A stretch of DNA of 25,156 bases from Stereum hirsutum FP-91666 SS1 (GCF_000264905.1 NW_006763134.1:2477896-2503051); one strand, 5' to 3'. Shown: positions 1 to 10,613, counted from the stretch's first letter. The notes: a model not told the origin generated them from the letters alone. Made by a program: numbers and translations.

Positions 1-329
1 TATATCGTACAGTTGTATGTTGTACTCGAAGAACAAATGCATAGACATGTGCAAAAACAATTTCTCTGACACATATACAGCCTTGCGAGTACCCATGAAC
101 ATTTATGAGAATAAAGGAGGCCGGAAAGCGCTAGCAATAACTCTTTCTTTACGATGGGTCTGTCGTTTTGACTCTGGTATGTAAGCGGCACGGCGGATAT
201 CCGGACCGGGCTCGATCTAAGGCCTCCTTCCAGCTCGAGCACAACTCTCATTGTGCTGTAAATGGCGCATATGTAACTCAGAAAACATATATATACATTA
301 CTTGGATAAGTGGTTTATATACCCGTACA
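1..329. other. Left edge, no gene seen
   Basis: AT-rich sequence downstream of the 3' end of the minus-strand caspase-like gene 1. It probably holds that gene's 3' UTR and polyadenylation region. A 62-codon plus-strand frame here starts from TTG and has no recognisable content. I looked on the minus strand for the missing C-terminal exons of gene 1 (the SLVKILG-like and EVFLVG-like exons of genes 2 and 3) and did not find them. Confidence 0.4.
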
Positions 330-3300
330 CTAGTTACACAGCGGGGTAAACGCTAAAGGACGATAATGCATGTACGCCACTGTGGTGTGCCGCCGGCACA
401 ACATGGCGCAAGTTGGGCGATTATAGTGTGCCTGGCCACTGTGACTGTGGCGTATTTCGTCCACCCTCAAAGAGTGACACGAAGAGAAGTCGTAGCTCAC
501 CACATCCGGCAACGGTCCCACCAAAGGACTCGGAGGTCTCTCGCACCATCCGTTACAAGTCAACGTGCTCTCGGGACTCAGACACTGCACGGGAGAAGCG
601 ACAAAAAAGGGGCCTGAGACCGAGCTGTAGATGTGCGGATTGTGGGAGTGGTACGGATTTCTGTCGACGTTGGATCGGACATGAGTATGGGAGTGGTCGT
701 GGTCGTCGGCGCGTCGGTTCGGGTCGGCAGCGAAGGAGCTTGAAGATGTTGAAGACTCGCTGGCCTTTGCGTTGGTCAGTAAGTCTGCTTGAGTGTGGAT
801 TTGTGGATTCGTTATAGGAGGAGCATCCTGTGCTGGAAATCCATGTTGGTCCCTAAGAGCTTCCCTCCTCCTCGGCGTGCGTGGCGTATACGGAATCGCC
901 GTGTTCGGAGACATCAGCGATGTGCCCGCCTCCACACCTTCCGCTCCAATTTCACGTTCACCGACGTCGATACCCGGACCCGAATCCGCGTTAACACTCC
1001 TTCCAATGGGTCTCAACCCTAGTCCGATCATCTCGTCTGCACGAAGGGACGCGCGATCCGATGGTACAGCATCATTCGTACGGGGTACAGGAAGCGAGTT
1101 CGACCCATGCGCAATCGTAGATGGCGGGAGTTTGGTATTGATATTCAAGTTGATATAAATATCGGAAAATGGAGGTCGGGGCGAGGAATGAGAGTGCGAC
1201 GATGGAGGTGGCGTCAGGGGTGGCGTGGAGGGCGTGAACTCGAGCTCGGTCGATGGTGCGGGTAAGGGAGACGTAGTTGGTGTGGTGAACGGTTGTCTCC
1301 TCGGTGACAGAGGGTGACGAGTCACCGAAGGTATGAGTGCTGAGAAACCAGGTGATGGGGAAGGGTCTTGGAGCGGTGAGAGGGGTAAAGGTGATAGGGC
1401 TGCCGGCTTCGAAGAGAATGGAGGTGCAGGCGAGGTTGAGTCGGCAACCGCAAAAGTGCTTGAAGGGGAAGGTGAAGGAGAGATGGTTGGAGTGTTCGCT
1501 TCAGAGGCAGAACTGTCGTCGAGAAGAGAGAAGAGAGATGATGAAGCTGTGTAATTCACACCAAAAGAATCAGGATATCTCTAGAGGTTCATATACCAAC
1601 GAATCACAATGGACTTACACGTCGCCAAATCCCTAACTGTGTATTCACAAACAACCAACAATCAATCAGCAGTCAGCATGACATTCTAGCACGGGTTGTA
1701 AAAAGATTTAAAAAATAGATAACAGGACACACCATTCCAATTCTGCAAAGTCTTTGTCCTCCGCTTACCCTGCGACAGCCATGGCACCCAAACCTGATTA
1801 CAGTGATGATGAGGAAGGTCGAGCAGCGTTCCGGAGTGGCACGAGTCGAGGAAGGCCTGGAGACAGCAGTAATCATCAGTATCGCATATCGTTCAAATAA
1901 ATCAGCTACAAGGAAACTGATGCTTCGAAGACGGGAAGTATTGTGTGGCGCAGGAACGCACAGATAGGGGCAGAAGGAAGGTGTGACGCGAAGTGGAAGT
2001 AAACGAAGTCCCCGGAAGTAAATTTCGATGAAACAAATAGACTACTCGCAATGGGAACTCGATATTCGAAAAGGGAAGGTGCGTACAAAGAGTTTGCATC
2101 CGGAAGGAAGAGGATCGACGAGAATTCGGCGGATCTCCTGTCAACGTCAAAAGCCAAATAATTCAGCACAAGGACGACCAGGCATACCGGTGGGCAGCTG
2201 GGGAGTGGCCCCACTGCAGACCATGGCGGCGAAGAGGAAGAAGAAGAAACGTACGTTATCAAGGATTTTCCTCTCATCGCTGGAGATGATCACTGTTTGG
2301 GTCGATCAACGTTATATTACAGTGACTAGCCGGAGCCCGTGCTTCGCAGGGAAAACGGACATGTTCATTATCAGAGTTGTCGAAACCTCCACGGAGGTCT
2401 TGCGGGCCACGAAGCCGCCGAGCTACGCTCGTCGGCTTCGTGGCCAACTGGACAATGACTGCAGCTTCAGCGTCAGAGGTCCAGCACAAGGTCCGTAAAA
2501 GACCGGAGGCCTCGACACATATACAGGTGAGCCCGAGCATCTGCCATGGTGTGGCCCAGCTGTGGCTAGAGCAAGGAGCCAGACGGCGATGCATGTGGCA
2601 TCCCCGCCAGTGGTTCATTCGCGTCTCCGAGTCCAATCACCGTCCAAGTGTCCAGCGAATGAGATGGCCCAGTTGACTATTGGAAATGGGGTCCCGTGAC
2701 ACTGAGCTCCTTTCTAATGTTGATAACTCACGGAGAAAGGGGTTGCCGTAGAGGAACGACTAGGGCGCGGTGCTGTTAGGCAGAGGAACACTTACGCTCG
2801 TCCATTCTGTCCTCTTCTTTAGTGTCTGTTGTAGCCTCCTGCTGGTCGGAATGGCCCGAGTCTGTATATAACGACAGTTCAGTGTACTGTGGAAGAGTTT
2901 GGTTTCGGGAACGTACACATGAACACCAGCGTATCGCCAGGCCGAGCGTCCTTCGAGAGCTTGCACATTTCCTGTCTCTGTCATGACCACCAGAAAAAAA
3001 TTAGCAACAATATATGGTGCAATCAGAAGGGAGGAAATGAAGGCGGTGAGCGCTCACCAAATTCTTGCGAGTAGGAACTCGTGATGCTTCGTGGACGGGT
3101 TGTTCGTCTGTCATGATCACAATATCCTCCTCCGTGTAGCCATACGTATCTAACCGATTAGACATTTCCTTAGACCTTCTGAGCTTTGTACTCAGAACGA
3201 AAAGGACGCACTAAGTAGCAACTCCCTCATCTGCCTCACGTCGTGCCATGGGCCTTCCAGCTCTGGCCATACCTCTGCTCCCTTGTAGCATATCCCAACC

Positions 3301-3395
3301 AGCAGTGCGCGTTTCCTCCCCTTCCCCTTGCCGGAACCAAGGTCCTCTGACATCTTCGTCGGCGTGGCCTTCGTGGTAGGTGGTATGGGTGCCAT
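330..3395 (-). CDS. Caspase-like (metacaspase-type) cysteine peptidase 1 with long Pro/Ser-rich C-terminal region
   Basis: Predicted clan CD peptidase of the caspase/metacaspase fold, expected to cut after basic or acidic residues. Exons (minus): 3395-3212, 3149-3058, 2977-2917, 2861-2796, 2292-2255, 2137-2087, 1856-1769, 1546-330; about 598 aa, all phases consistent. The p20 core starts with KRALLVGICYKG. The catalytic His is in YSGHSDQ (about His116) and the Cys in DSCHSGTLLDL (about Cys170). Exons 2-7 match genes 2 and 3 in length and phase except exon 2 (92 versus 95 nt). Exon 8 is 1217 nt, rich in Pro/Ser/Thr, and ends with a short VVSYDFSSCHS stretch resembling the SSCADHQ region of the paralogues. 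The exons that follow in the paralogues are missing, so the C-terminus may be truncated or replaced. Introns 4-7 are unusually long (503, 117, 230, 222 nt). An 18-nt mini-exon (1636-1619) is possible within intron 7. The start at 3395 is the ATG before MAPIPPTT; the frame is open further upstream. Confidence 0.82.
2293..2795 (-). other. Enlarged intron 4 of caspase-like gene 1 (503 nt)
   Basis: The donor GTAAGT follows the codons for KEEDRMDE, and the acceptor AACAG precedes the LIISSDE exon. The same intron is 89 nt in gene 2 and 59 nt in gene 3, so about 400 nt appears to have been gained here. It contains ORF shadows on both strands and a strong hairpin (2405-2445). I recognise no transposase or LTR in it; a small non-autonomous insertion is possible. 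Confidence 0.55.
2405..2445. repeat. Foldback hairpin, 19-bp arms with one mismatch, 3-nt loop
   Basis: Left arm 2405-2423 and right arm 2427-2445 are reverse complements except for one C/T mismatch, around the loop TAC. The outer 13 bp pair perfectly (GGCCACGAAGCCG and its complement). It lies inside the enlarged intron 4 of caspase-like gene 1. Confidence 0.9.
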
Positions 3396-5140
3396 ACTGA
3401 AGAGTTCCTCAATCCGCGAGGTATCCTTGCGGTGAAGATATGGAAGACTGAGATCAAGAGTGAAGGATGCTGTGACTTGTCGCCGTCTGCAATATATACG
3501 AGGCGTCTCTCGATATGAATGGAAGGTATCGCTAAAGCTCGTGGTGGAATTATCGCATTGCGCCCAGCACACAAGACGGTGGAGATACTTATGAGTGCGA
3601 AAGTTAGAGGCAGCGCCGACTCAAGAGCGGCCAGGGGCTCCAACTTTGTCAACCGAAGAGATTGTGGCCACACAGCGCGGGGCCACTTCGCCGGCGGTTA
3701 TTTCATTTTCGGGTCGGGAGCGAGCGAGAGATAGGCGAGAGATAGGCGAGAGGGCCGGCGATGTTTGATCCGCACGCCGATCGCCGAGCACCATCATTTC
3801 TGATCTCTCGAGCTTGCCTGCATCAGTCTCCTTCATCAGTCTCTTCCTCCATCTGTGAGCGACCGCATCTTTCAACAGCACAAGCACCGGACCATCGACT
3901 ACCCATCATATCAGCGCTGCGCCTACGGTGAGATCGATACTCCATTTAGCTTTTATCACTTGCTATGTTGCGGGTACTATCACCTCGTGCTCGCTAGGAT
4001 TGAAGCCACCGACGTGCCCATCGGCGCGGATGGTTGACATATTATTCAACCTTTGACTGGACTCAGAAAATAATAGATGGCTACAGTGCTTGATTATGGT
4101 CCACAGATCGGATAGCCGTGCAGTAGAGCCTCGCAGCTCTACCTAAATTCTGTCGCTTTTCATGGGATGAATCGTCACTGGCATGTATTGCATCGTTCTG
4201 ATTACTAACACGCCTCCATCATGAACACTATCTTTACTCTCCGCAAAGGACTAGATTATGCAGTGATGGACGAGAGCCTACGACAGTCTGCGACGACCAT
4301 AGCCTAGCTCGAATCGACGATCGTCTCTGAGCCTTCCTTCGGTTCTTCTTCAGCCTGAGAACCTTTGCTGCTATTTCGACTTGATCTGGGAGATTGACTG
4401 CCTCTGGTTTCGTCTCTTCTGCACTTGGCGAATCTGACTATGCTTGACTTCTCGCATACTTCGAACTGGGTAGACAGCTCTATCAATCGGACACCATCTA
4501 TATTAGAGGCGATTCTGTGAGGATGTCTGCAACCCGCTGATTCTCGGGTCTGAAAAACGTGAACGTCTCTCTCATGCTCATTGCGTTTATTATGAGAGCA
4601 ATGAAGGCGTGAACTGCAAGAGGTGTACGACCATAGACACGTATATTTTTCCCGGTGAGTATTTCATTGTCGCTCATTCCGAATGGTACAGGTGTTTACG
4701 GGTATACGAGGAGATTTATGTATCATCGAATATGACACTGAGACTGGGAATTGACCAGCAAGGGAAAACGAGATAACATAGTGCGTACTGTTGTCTGCGA
4801 TGTCGTCCTCGTATGTCGTTAACCCGAGAGTCTCGATGTGTTTACACCGTCATAGCATGCTCGCCTCTCCAAACAGTGTAAATATCCACTTGCTTATCAG
4901 CTCATTTCTGCCGAACTAATCTATCTTCCTGCATCAGACTGCTTGTCGTGCCACCCGTCAATTCTCGCCAAAATACCATTCAGTTCTCGCGTCATTGCCA
5001 TCGTCTCCATCACACCGCTACTGCCGCCTGGTCAAATCTTGCTGGGCGAATGTAAACCATCTCTGCGTACACATTTCTTTTTCTTGTTTTCTTTTGCTTG
5101 TCGCATACCGCCCTCCAGATCGTCATGACACTCTTCAAAG
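3396..5140. other. Gene-poor interval between caspase-like gene 1 and the NLR 3' side
   Basis: The first few hundred bases should hold the 5' UTR and promoter of the minus-strand gene 1. A short tandem repeat sits at 3724-3752. An ATG ORF of 28 codons (4221-4307, plus) and a 60-codon Ser/Glu-rich frame (4304-4486, minus) are open, but I recognise neither. Position 3855 onward reads like a pyrimidine-rich fungal leader with no convincing coding exon after it. Most of the interval is AT-balanced sequence with stops in all frames. Confidence 0.4.
3724..3752. repeat. Short tandem repeat, 11-bp unit, 2.6 copies
   Basis: Perfect direct repeats of GCGAGAGATAG at 3724-3734 and 3735-3745, followed by the partial copy GCGAGAG at 3746-3752. 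It lies about 330 bp upstream of the start of gene 1, in presumed promoter or intergenic DNA. Confidence 0.9.
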
Positions 5141-5396
5141 ATGACGAGGAAGCAAATAATGACCGCGTATCATCTCAATTGGATCTCCTTTGGGACACAT
5201 ATTGCTCGGGAGTACCTACCGATTGGAGTCTATGTGAACACCGGCCACGATGTGAGTATAACTCTGGTCATTGTATTGTACTTACAAGGGTATGCGGATT
5301 TTGGATCTAGACGATGAACATGGATCTGTGCGAATAGATGCTGGTGTATGGAGCAGTAGATTGAGAAATGTCTATCGTCATCGGACAGTGGTATAG
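5141..5396 (+). CDS. Possible small two-exon gene, unknown function
   Basis: The ATG at 5141 opens 37 codons reading MTRKQIMTAYHLNWISFG and onward to NTGHD, followed by a GTGAGT donor. An acceptor at 5287-5288 joins a 35-codon frame, GMRILDLDDEHGSV onward, ending TAG at 5394-5396; total about 72 aa. The composition looks coding and the phase is clean, but the intron would be only 37 nt, short for this genome. I do not recognise the product; it has no signal peptide and no membrane segment. It runs convergently into the 3' end of the NLR, 33 bp away. The alternatives are a chance ORF or a remnant of a longer gene. Confidence 0.3.
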
Positions 5397-5429
5397 AATC
5401 CGAACTCCAGGAATAATTAATACAAGGAT

Positions 5430-8400
5430 TCAAACATCCTTTCTGCTACCCAGTCTGGCTCTCGTTTCTCTCACAACTGCATCCAGTCTCTCCGCGTCCT
5501 CGGTTCTTCCTCGGTCACGATAGGTCACTGCGAGATTTTGCATCCTGGTCAGTGTGTAGGGATGCTCCTCCCCGAGTACATGTTTGCAAAAATCCACCAC
5601 AGATTCTCCCAACTTCTTTGCCTCTTCCGACTGATGCTGGCTCCAGTATGTGTATGCGAGGTTTGCCAGGCTTAGTAGTGTGTAAGGATGCTCCTCGCCA
5701 AGCACCCGCTTTCTTGTCTCCAGCACCATCACCTGCAGCTCCTCCGCCTTCTTCCACCGGCCCTGATTCGAGTATGTGGCTGCGAGGTTTGCCATGCATG
5801 TTATTGTGTCGGGATGGTCCTCGCCGAGCAGGTGGTGACGGTGCTGGAGACGACGAAGCGGGTGCTCGGCGAGGAGCATCCCGACACAGTAACAAGCATG
5901 GCAAACCTTGCAACCACATACATTGATCAGGGCCGGTGGAGAGAGGCGGAGCAGCTGGAGGTGAGAGTGCTGGAGACGAGGAAGCGGGTGCTCAGCGAGG
6001 AACATCCCGACACAATAACAAGCATGGGAAACCTCGCATCCACATACCGGAACCAGGGCCGGTGGAAAGAGGCGGAGGAGCTGGAGGTGACAGTGCTGGA
6101 GACGAGGAAGCGGGTGCTCGGTGAGGACCATCCCGACACACTATCAAGCATGTCAAACCTCGCAGCCACATACTCGAATCAGGGCCGGTGGAAAGAGATC
6201 GAGGAGCTGTACGGGACGGTGCTGGAGACGAGCAAGCGGGAGCTCCTGGGCCTCTTTCCAGCTTCCCTGTTTCCAGTATGTGGTTGCAAAGTTCGACACA
6301 CTTGATATTGTAGCGAGATGGTCATCACCAAGTACTCGCTTCCTCGTTTCCATCACCTCTTTCCCGAGCTCAGCTGCCCTCTCCCATTGGCCGGCATCAC
6401 GTTGCACCAGTGCCCATTCCGTGGCGAAGTCAGATACCGTGCAACTCCTCGGCTCTTTTAGCACCTCATTCACGTGAGAGATGAGACTACGTCTGAATTT
6501 GTCGGAAGTTACATCTGAGGAGTGTCTGATGCAAGCGGAAAGGATTGACTGTGTAGACAGATGGCATGCCTTCGTATCTTCGATGGTCGTTTTGGACCAG
6601 TCGTGAACAAGCGGATGAATGGAGTAATAGTGATTTCTTGGGTCATGTTGGATGAGAGAGAACGAACGGAGCTCCGTTGTGATGGCAAGGAATTTTGGAC
6701 GACTCCACCCGTGTTCGTCCATCAAGGAAGATAAGAATTGTTTTGCGCTGTCGAATGACGCCTGTTCGAAGTCGGTCAAAGGTATCGACGGCTTGAATCT
6801 TCTTATTTTTTCAGCGGCACGTCTGAAGATGGTCTCTGATATGCCGTCGTAGTGGAGGAACGCGCATAGATGTAAGAACACGCGCGCGGGAAGGCCAAGT
6901 CGCTCGTAACTCAGATTCCAGGTCGTGTAGACGGAATACTTGTACTTGTCGGACTGCTGTACGCCGCGCTTCGCTAGGAGTTCCCTGCGGTGTTTCTGAT
7001 ACTCTTCCAAATACTCCGTGATTGAGCAGCCGGTGTCAGTGATGTAAGCGCCTGCTTGTACTATAGCTAAAGCAAGGCAGCCCATCTCCTACAGTATGAG
7101 GATCATATAGTTAGTGAAAAAACAGTTGAAGGGGCTGTGATCCGCTTACTTTCACGAGAAGGGCAACAGCACTCTCTGTCGCATGATCTCCGGCCATGAT
7201 ATCTTCACGCAAACCGGCCGTCCTGAGCAGCAATATCATTGCATCATCAATAGAGAGCCCCAGCAACTCGTAGGAGGCGCCTTGGGGACGAGCATGGTGC
7301 TTGACCTGTTGATTACGCGACGTGACCAGAATATCACCATGTTTTCCACCAGGGAAAAATTCGTGGAGGTTCCTGGTTGTATCGTCGGCACCATCGAATA
7401 TGAGCAACCACTTTGTATGCTGGGAGGCCAGCCACGAGAGTGCATCGTGATGTGATTCTCCTACTCCTCTGGCAACGGCGATGTCGCTGAGGCCGACGGT
7501 GATTGTCTCCTCAGAGCTTGCGTCGATGAAGAAGATATCTGAAAACCTTTGTGGCGGCAATAGATTGAATAAGTCTATGAGAACGTATGTGCTCGCGAAA
7601 TGACTGACTCAGCAGAATGAAGATCGACGAATTTGAAGGCCGTCTGACTTTTCCCCGCTCCACCGAGACCATGTACAGTGAAGATATGTCTCTCATCCGA
7701 ACCGTCTATAACACAATCTTTCATCTTTGAGAGAACCTCGTCTCGGCCGGTGAAAAGAACCGTGGGCTGAGGACACTGCATGAGACCGAGCTTATTGACA
7801 ACCTTCGTGCGAACCACACTGTCTATTCAAAGAGAGCAATGAATAAGAGAACCTTGAGTGATCAAGAATGAATGCGTGCCGTACTAATCTGGTTTACAGG
7901 AATAATCCCTTTGCGCTCTCGTATGACTGCAACGGCTCGTCCGAGCGGTTTGTGAACACGCTCAAGACGCATGTATTGCTGCGTTGCGCCCTCGATATCT
8001 TTCGACCTCTCCCAGTCTCCCAGACCAATGCCCTGAAGACCCTGATCTACGCTGAACCGAAAGTACACATCGGATATGTTCACGAACCGCCTTTCAATCT
8101 CGTTTGCCTTTCGTTCGCAATCGGTCGCGATACGCTGAATGGCGTTGACGACGTCAAGCGGCAACACTCGCTGAAAGAGCCCGGCTTTTGGAATTGAGAT
8201 TGTTCCAGGGTGTCCTGTGCCGATGCTAACAATAGACGCGACCTTACGACCAGGGAATAAGTTTTCAGCTTCGATGAGCACCCAGTCGACGGGATTGTTG
8301 CAGCCCATGCCGCCGTCGATGTATGCAGCCGTTTCAGATTCGTCGAGGTAGGCCGGCTTGAAGAATGTGGGAGCCGCTGTTGTAGCACGGACTGCTCGGA

Positions 8401-9110
8401 TGATAGTACAGTCCGGCAAAAAATTGTCTGGAGCTCGATAGGTACGAATGAGAGTGGGAACGCCGGCCTCCATGTTGGCCGCAGCCATAGCGCAAACAAA
8501 GCTGTTGCAAACGATCCTTGTGAGTATCGATGAACAACGATTGCAGAGCAGCACACGCACCATTTGGGTACCGTAGCATCAGGTACCAGCATTTTCTCCT
8601 CTGGGTTCCCCGTTCGCTCCCGCACGATTTCCCTGGCCACACTTTCCAGATTCGAGGCTTTGAACTTTCCATCCTTGAAGCGCGACTTGGTCTCTGAAAA
8701 GACCTTTGCGGCCAATTTACGGTAGGCGTCGATAGCCTCGTCAACTGACATGCCCAGTCGGCCGAGCATGATGGCGATGATGCTATCACATTACTCGATA
8801 AGCCACTATCAGAGCAAAGTGAATTTGTGGAGAGTATGTAGATAGCTACGCACCCGCCAGTGCTCGTGCCTCCAATTATGTCGAAGTACTCGCTAGGAAG
8901 AGGGGCTTTCGGGAGACCTTCTAGATACCTGATCCTCTCCATGATCTCGCGCAAGATCAAGAGCGACGACAGTCCCCGTATACCGCCCCCATCTACAGAT
9001 GCCATATCTTTGTATCAGTTTCGAGTAATCAGAATGCTCTTTACAGCAGATCGTAACTCACCAAAAGACAATAAGTTCAGCCCTTTCTCAGTTTCAGAGG
9101 TCGACGCCAT
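5430..9110 (-). CDS. Patatin-like phospholipase / NB-ARC / TPR receptor (fungal NLR), TPR array interrupted by an inversion
   Basis: Seven exons (minus): 9110-9062, 8992-8854, 8782-8561, 8501-7885, 7822-7609, 7546-7150, 7088-5430; introns 59-71 nt, phases consistent. N-terminal patatin domain: oxyanion loop DGGGIRG (residues 17-23), nucleophile elbow GGTSTGG (Ser60), catalytic Asp in YIDGGMGCNNP (Asp199). Central NB-ARC: P-loop GLGGAGKS (394-401), Walker B LLIFDGADD (461-469), sensor GDILVTSRN, GCLALAIVQAG, and an MHD-like HPLVHDW near 704-710. From about residue 770 come 42-residue TPR units of the NLAxTYxxQGRWKEAEEL / RKRVLGEEHPDT type. Members of this architecture are intracellular STAND receptors in which the lipase is the death effector. 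As sequenced, the frame hits TGA at 6155-6153 (about 857 aa) because 5831-6240 is inverted. Downstream TPR units in the original frame run to a TGA at 5432-5430. With the cassette in the opposite orientation the protein would be about 1,098 aa. Confidence 0.92.
5747..5945. repeat. Head-to-head TPR units forming an imperfect inverted repeat at the left inversion junction
   Basis: A minus-strand TPR unit (about 5747-5830) faces a plus-strand unit (about 5863-5945) across a 32-bp spacer. In the inner 44 bp (5787-5830 against 5863-5906) I count only three mismatches. This is expected where an inverted cassette meets its neighbour in a highly conserved repeat array. It could also form a cruciform. 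Confidence 0.85.
5831..6240 (+). other. Inverted TPR cassette (410 bp) inside the NLR gene
   Basis: On the plus strand this segment reads about three TPR units in one frame: VVTVLETTKRVLGEEHPDT, then NLATTYIDQGRWREAEQLEV, then NLASTYRNQGRWKEAEEL, then NLAATYSNQGRWKEIEEL, ending ETSKR. The units on both sides (KQGSWKEAQEL above 6240, LGEDHPDTITC below 5831) are on the minus strand. Re-orienting the segment joins QEL to VVTVLE and ETSKR to VLGEDHPDT without gain or loss of a base, and the flanking frame is kept (848 + 410 + 401 nt = 553 codons). The breakpoints are therefore defined to the base, and I see no terminal inverted repeats or microhomology at them. Confidence 0.9.
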
Positions 9111-10613
9111 GGCTAGGATGTGGACGGTAGGCAGTAAGGAGAGTGTGTGGGAGCGAACGAACGAGAGCCGCGCACAACCCGCATGCATTGCTGTACGCAC
9201 GTCAAGTGGCGTTGCACTGCACTGACACGCCGGCTCTATTTTTGTCAGGTTAGCGCTGAAGACCAAGTAATGTAACTAGTCGGTGTATCGCCCCGCAGAG
9301 ACAACTCTCGGGCGTGAGCAACGAAATGGATGCGTTCAAAGAGGCCGGAAATCTTTCCTTATACTTGTCATTTAGCCCCCTGAACCTCCAGAAAAGATAA
9401 ATTCAATGCAATCAGCAGGGAACGGGCCAGATGTTATGGATCACTGAATCTAGAATTTAAAAGTGCGGACAATATTCCAGAAACTAGCGCAATAAGGACG
9501 CCTCGATGTGTCGCGGGAACGGGAATACTCGTTCACCACTACTATGAAGCCGTAGGTGCCGAACACAAGTAGTTCCAGCCGAACTCTACCTTGACGGACC
9601 AAGCTTTTCGCAAACAATATCAGTGTTTGAAAATTTGCCATACGCGGCTTAATTTTCAACAATAGTCGAGTTTCGGGAACGGGGAGATCCCACTATCCCT
9701 GAAAGATTGCGTACCCAACCATAAAGAGAGGTGATCAAGCAAAGGCTTGATCTAAGCGCGCATATGCACTATCGACTGAGGCCAAGCAGAGGGTACGAGG
9801 GCCGCCTCAGCTGCTAACTGAAGTACCAGCGAGTCAAGTCTCAAAATGATGCGCTTTTCGTGTGAAGAATTCTCGTAGTGGACAGAGATGGACTGCTCGG
9901 GGCGGCTGTTATAGCTAGAACGATGGTGTGGCCCTGCCGTCTATCACAAAACGCTTCGCATCGCAAACGCATCAGGCTGCCACACCACAGAGATCAGCCG
10001 TGCACCAGCGAGTTCAATGAACGTAGTGAGAAATAGCAGGTGGTCCTCCTAGAGAGAGGGATGGGCCCGGATGGCCATTGATTACTTCCCTCGAGTCGCA
10101 CATGAGCAGGAATATAGGCCCGCATATACATCAACACATTGCCGCATCAGATGAGTATATGTACTGATCGCAAGGCAGATCTGACAGGGAAAGTTTTCGA
10201 GAAGGAAGAGAGGTGGATTCGTCTTGGACGCAGAAAAGACACAGAGCAAGCTCCACCGTGTCGTCCCCGATCGTCGGTAGGAGTGACTGACGTGTCCGCA
10301 GATGAGGCACCCTGTCTCGTCCATTACGAAGGCGACTACAGTTTCCATTCTCCCTCTGTTAGCTTCCTTCAGCCAGCCCTAAAACTATAACGTCAACAAG
10401 TAAGTGGATCAACGTTGGATCTTCGGCGATGAACGATCTTTTGAATTCACCTGCCTGCCACTGGCGAATACCTTGGGTTCCATTCAAGGAGAAATTGTGC
10501 CATGCACACAGGTGCAACAAGTCATATTCATCCAGAGCTGTCATAGTCAGCATCCGATGGATGCCAGAAGGATGCCAGAGCACACGTAGCCTGTAGATTG
10601 CAGTTACATGCCC
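9111..10613. other. Gene-poor interval upstream of the NLR
   Basis: The first 200 bp (minus strand, read leftward) hold the presumed NLR promoter, with pyrimidine-rich sequence just before the ATG. Farther right are open frames on the minus strand at 9450-9662, 10082-10348 (real ATG; contains CLICGHVSHSY) and 10359-10583. They have no recognisable domain and no paralogue in the window. 9733-9752 is a small perfect hairpin (8-bp arms, 4-nt loop). Nothing here is supported as a gene. Confidence 0.35.

Noticed and set aside
373..385. 13-mer TACGCCACTGTGG shared with the hairpin at 24501-24513
   Set aside because: Several matches of this length are expected by chance in 25 kb when both strands and all pairs are considered, and flanks do not match.
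1781..2329. Plus-strand small gene, including a Glu-rich GGEEEEEETYVIKD stretch resembling a chromodomain start
   Set aside because: It is antisense to caspase-like gene 1: the region holds minus-strand exons 5, 6 and 7 (ISSDE, ILVDPLP, DSCHSG), which match paralogues in length, phase and sequence. The plus frame also needs three stops bypassed.
4304..4580. Minus-strand Ser/Glu-rich frame considered as a copia-type Gag remnant
   Set aside because: No zinc knuckle, protease, integrase or LTR could be seen, and the similarity was only a vague impression.
5430..6131. A 233-codon minus-strand ORF as a separate TPR protein
   Set aside because: Its first 100 codons are antisense of the inverted cassette (Cys/His/Leu-rich nonsense such as RLQHCHLQLL). 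Only the last part is genuine, and it is the 3' end of the NLR.
5688..6305. A 205-codon plus-strand ORF that looks like an independent TPR gene
   Set aside because: Its true TPR part is exactly the inverted cassette of the minus-strand NLR; the parts outside are antisense of NLR TPR units. It has no promoter or start of its own.
9733..9752. Perfect 8-bp hairpin GATCAAGC/GCTTGATC as a regulatory site or terminator
   Set aside because: A hairpin of this size is not far from chance expectation in 25 kb, and fungi do not use such terminators.
10082..10348. Minus-strand ORF with CLICGHVSHSY as a zinc-finger gene
   Set aside because: The metal-ligand spacing matches no finger family I know, and a plus-strand ORF of similar length overlaps it completely.
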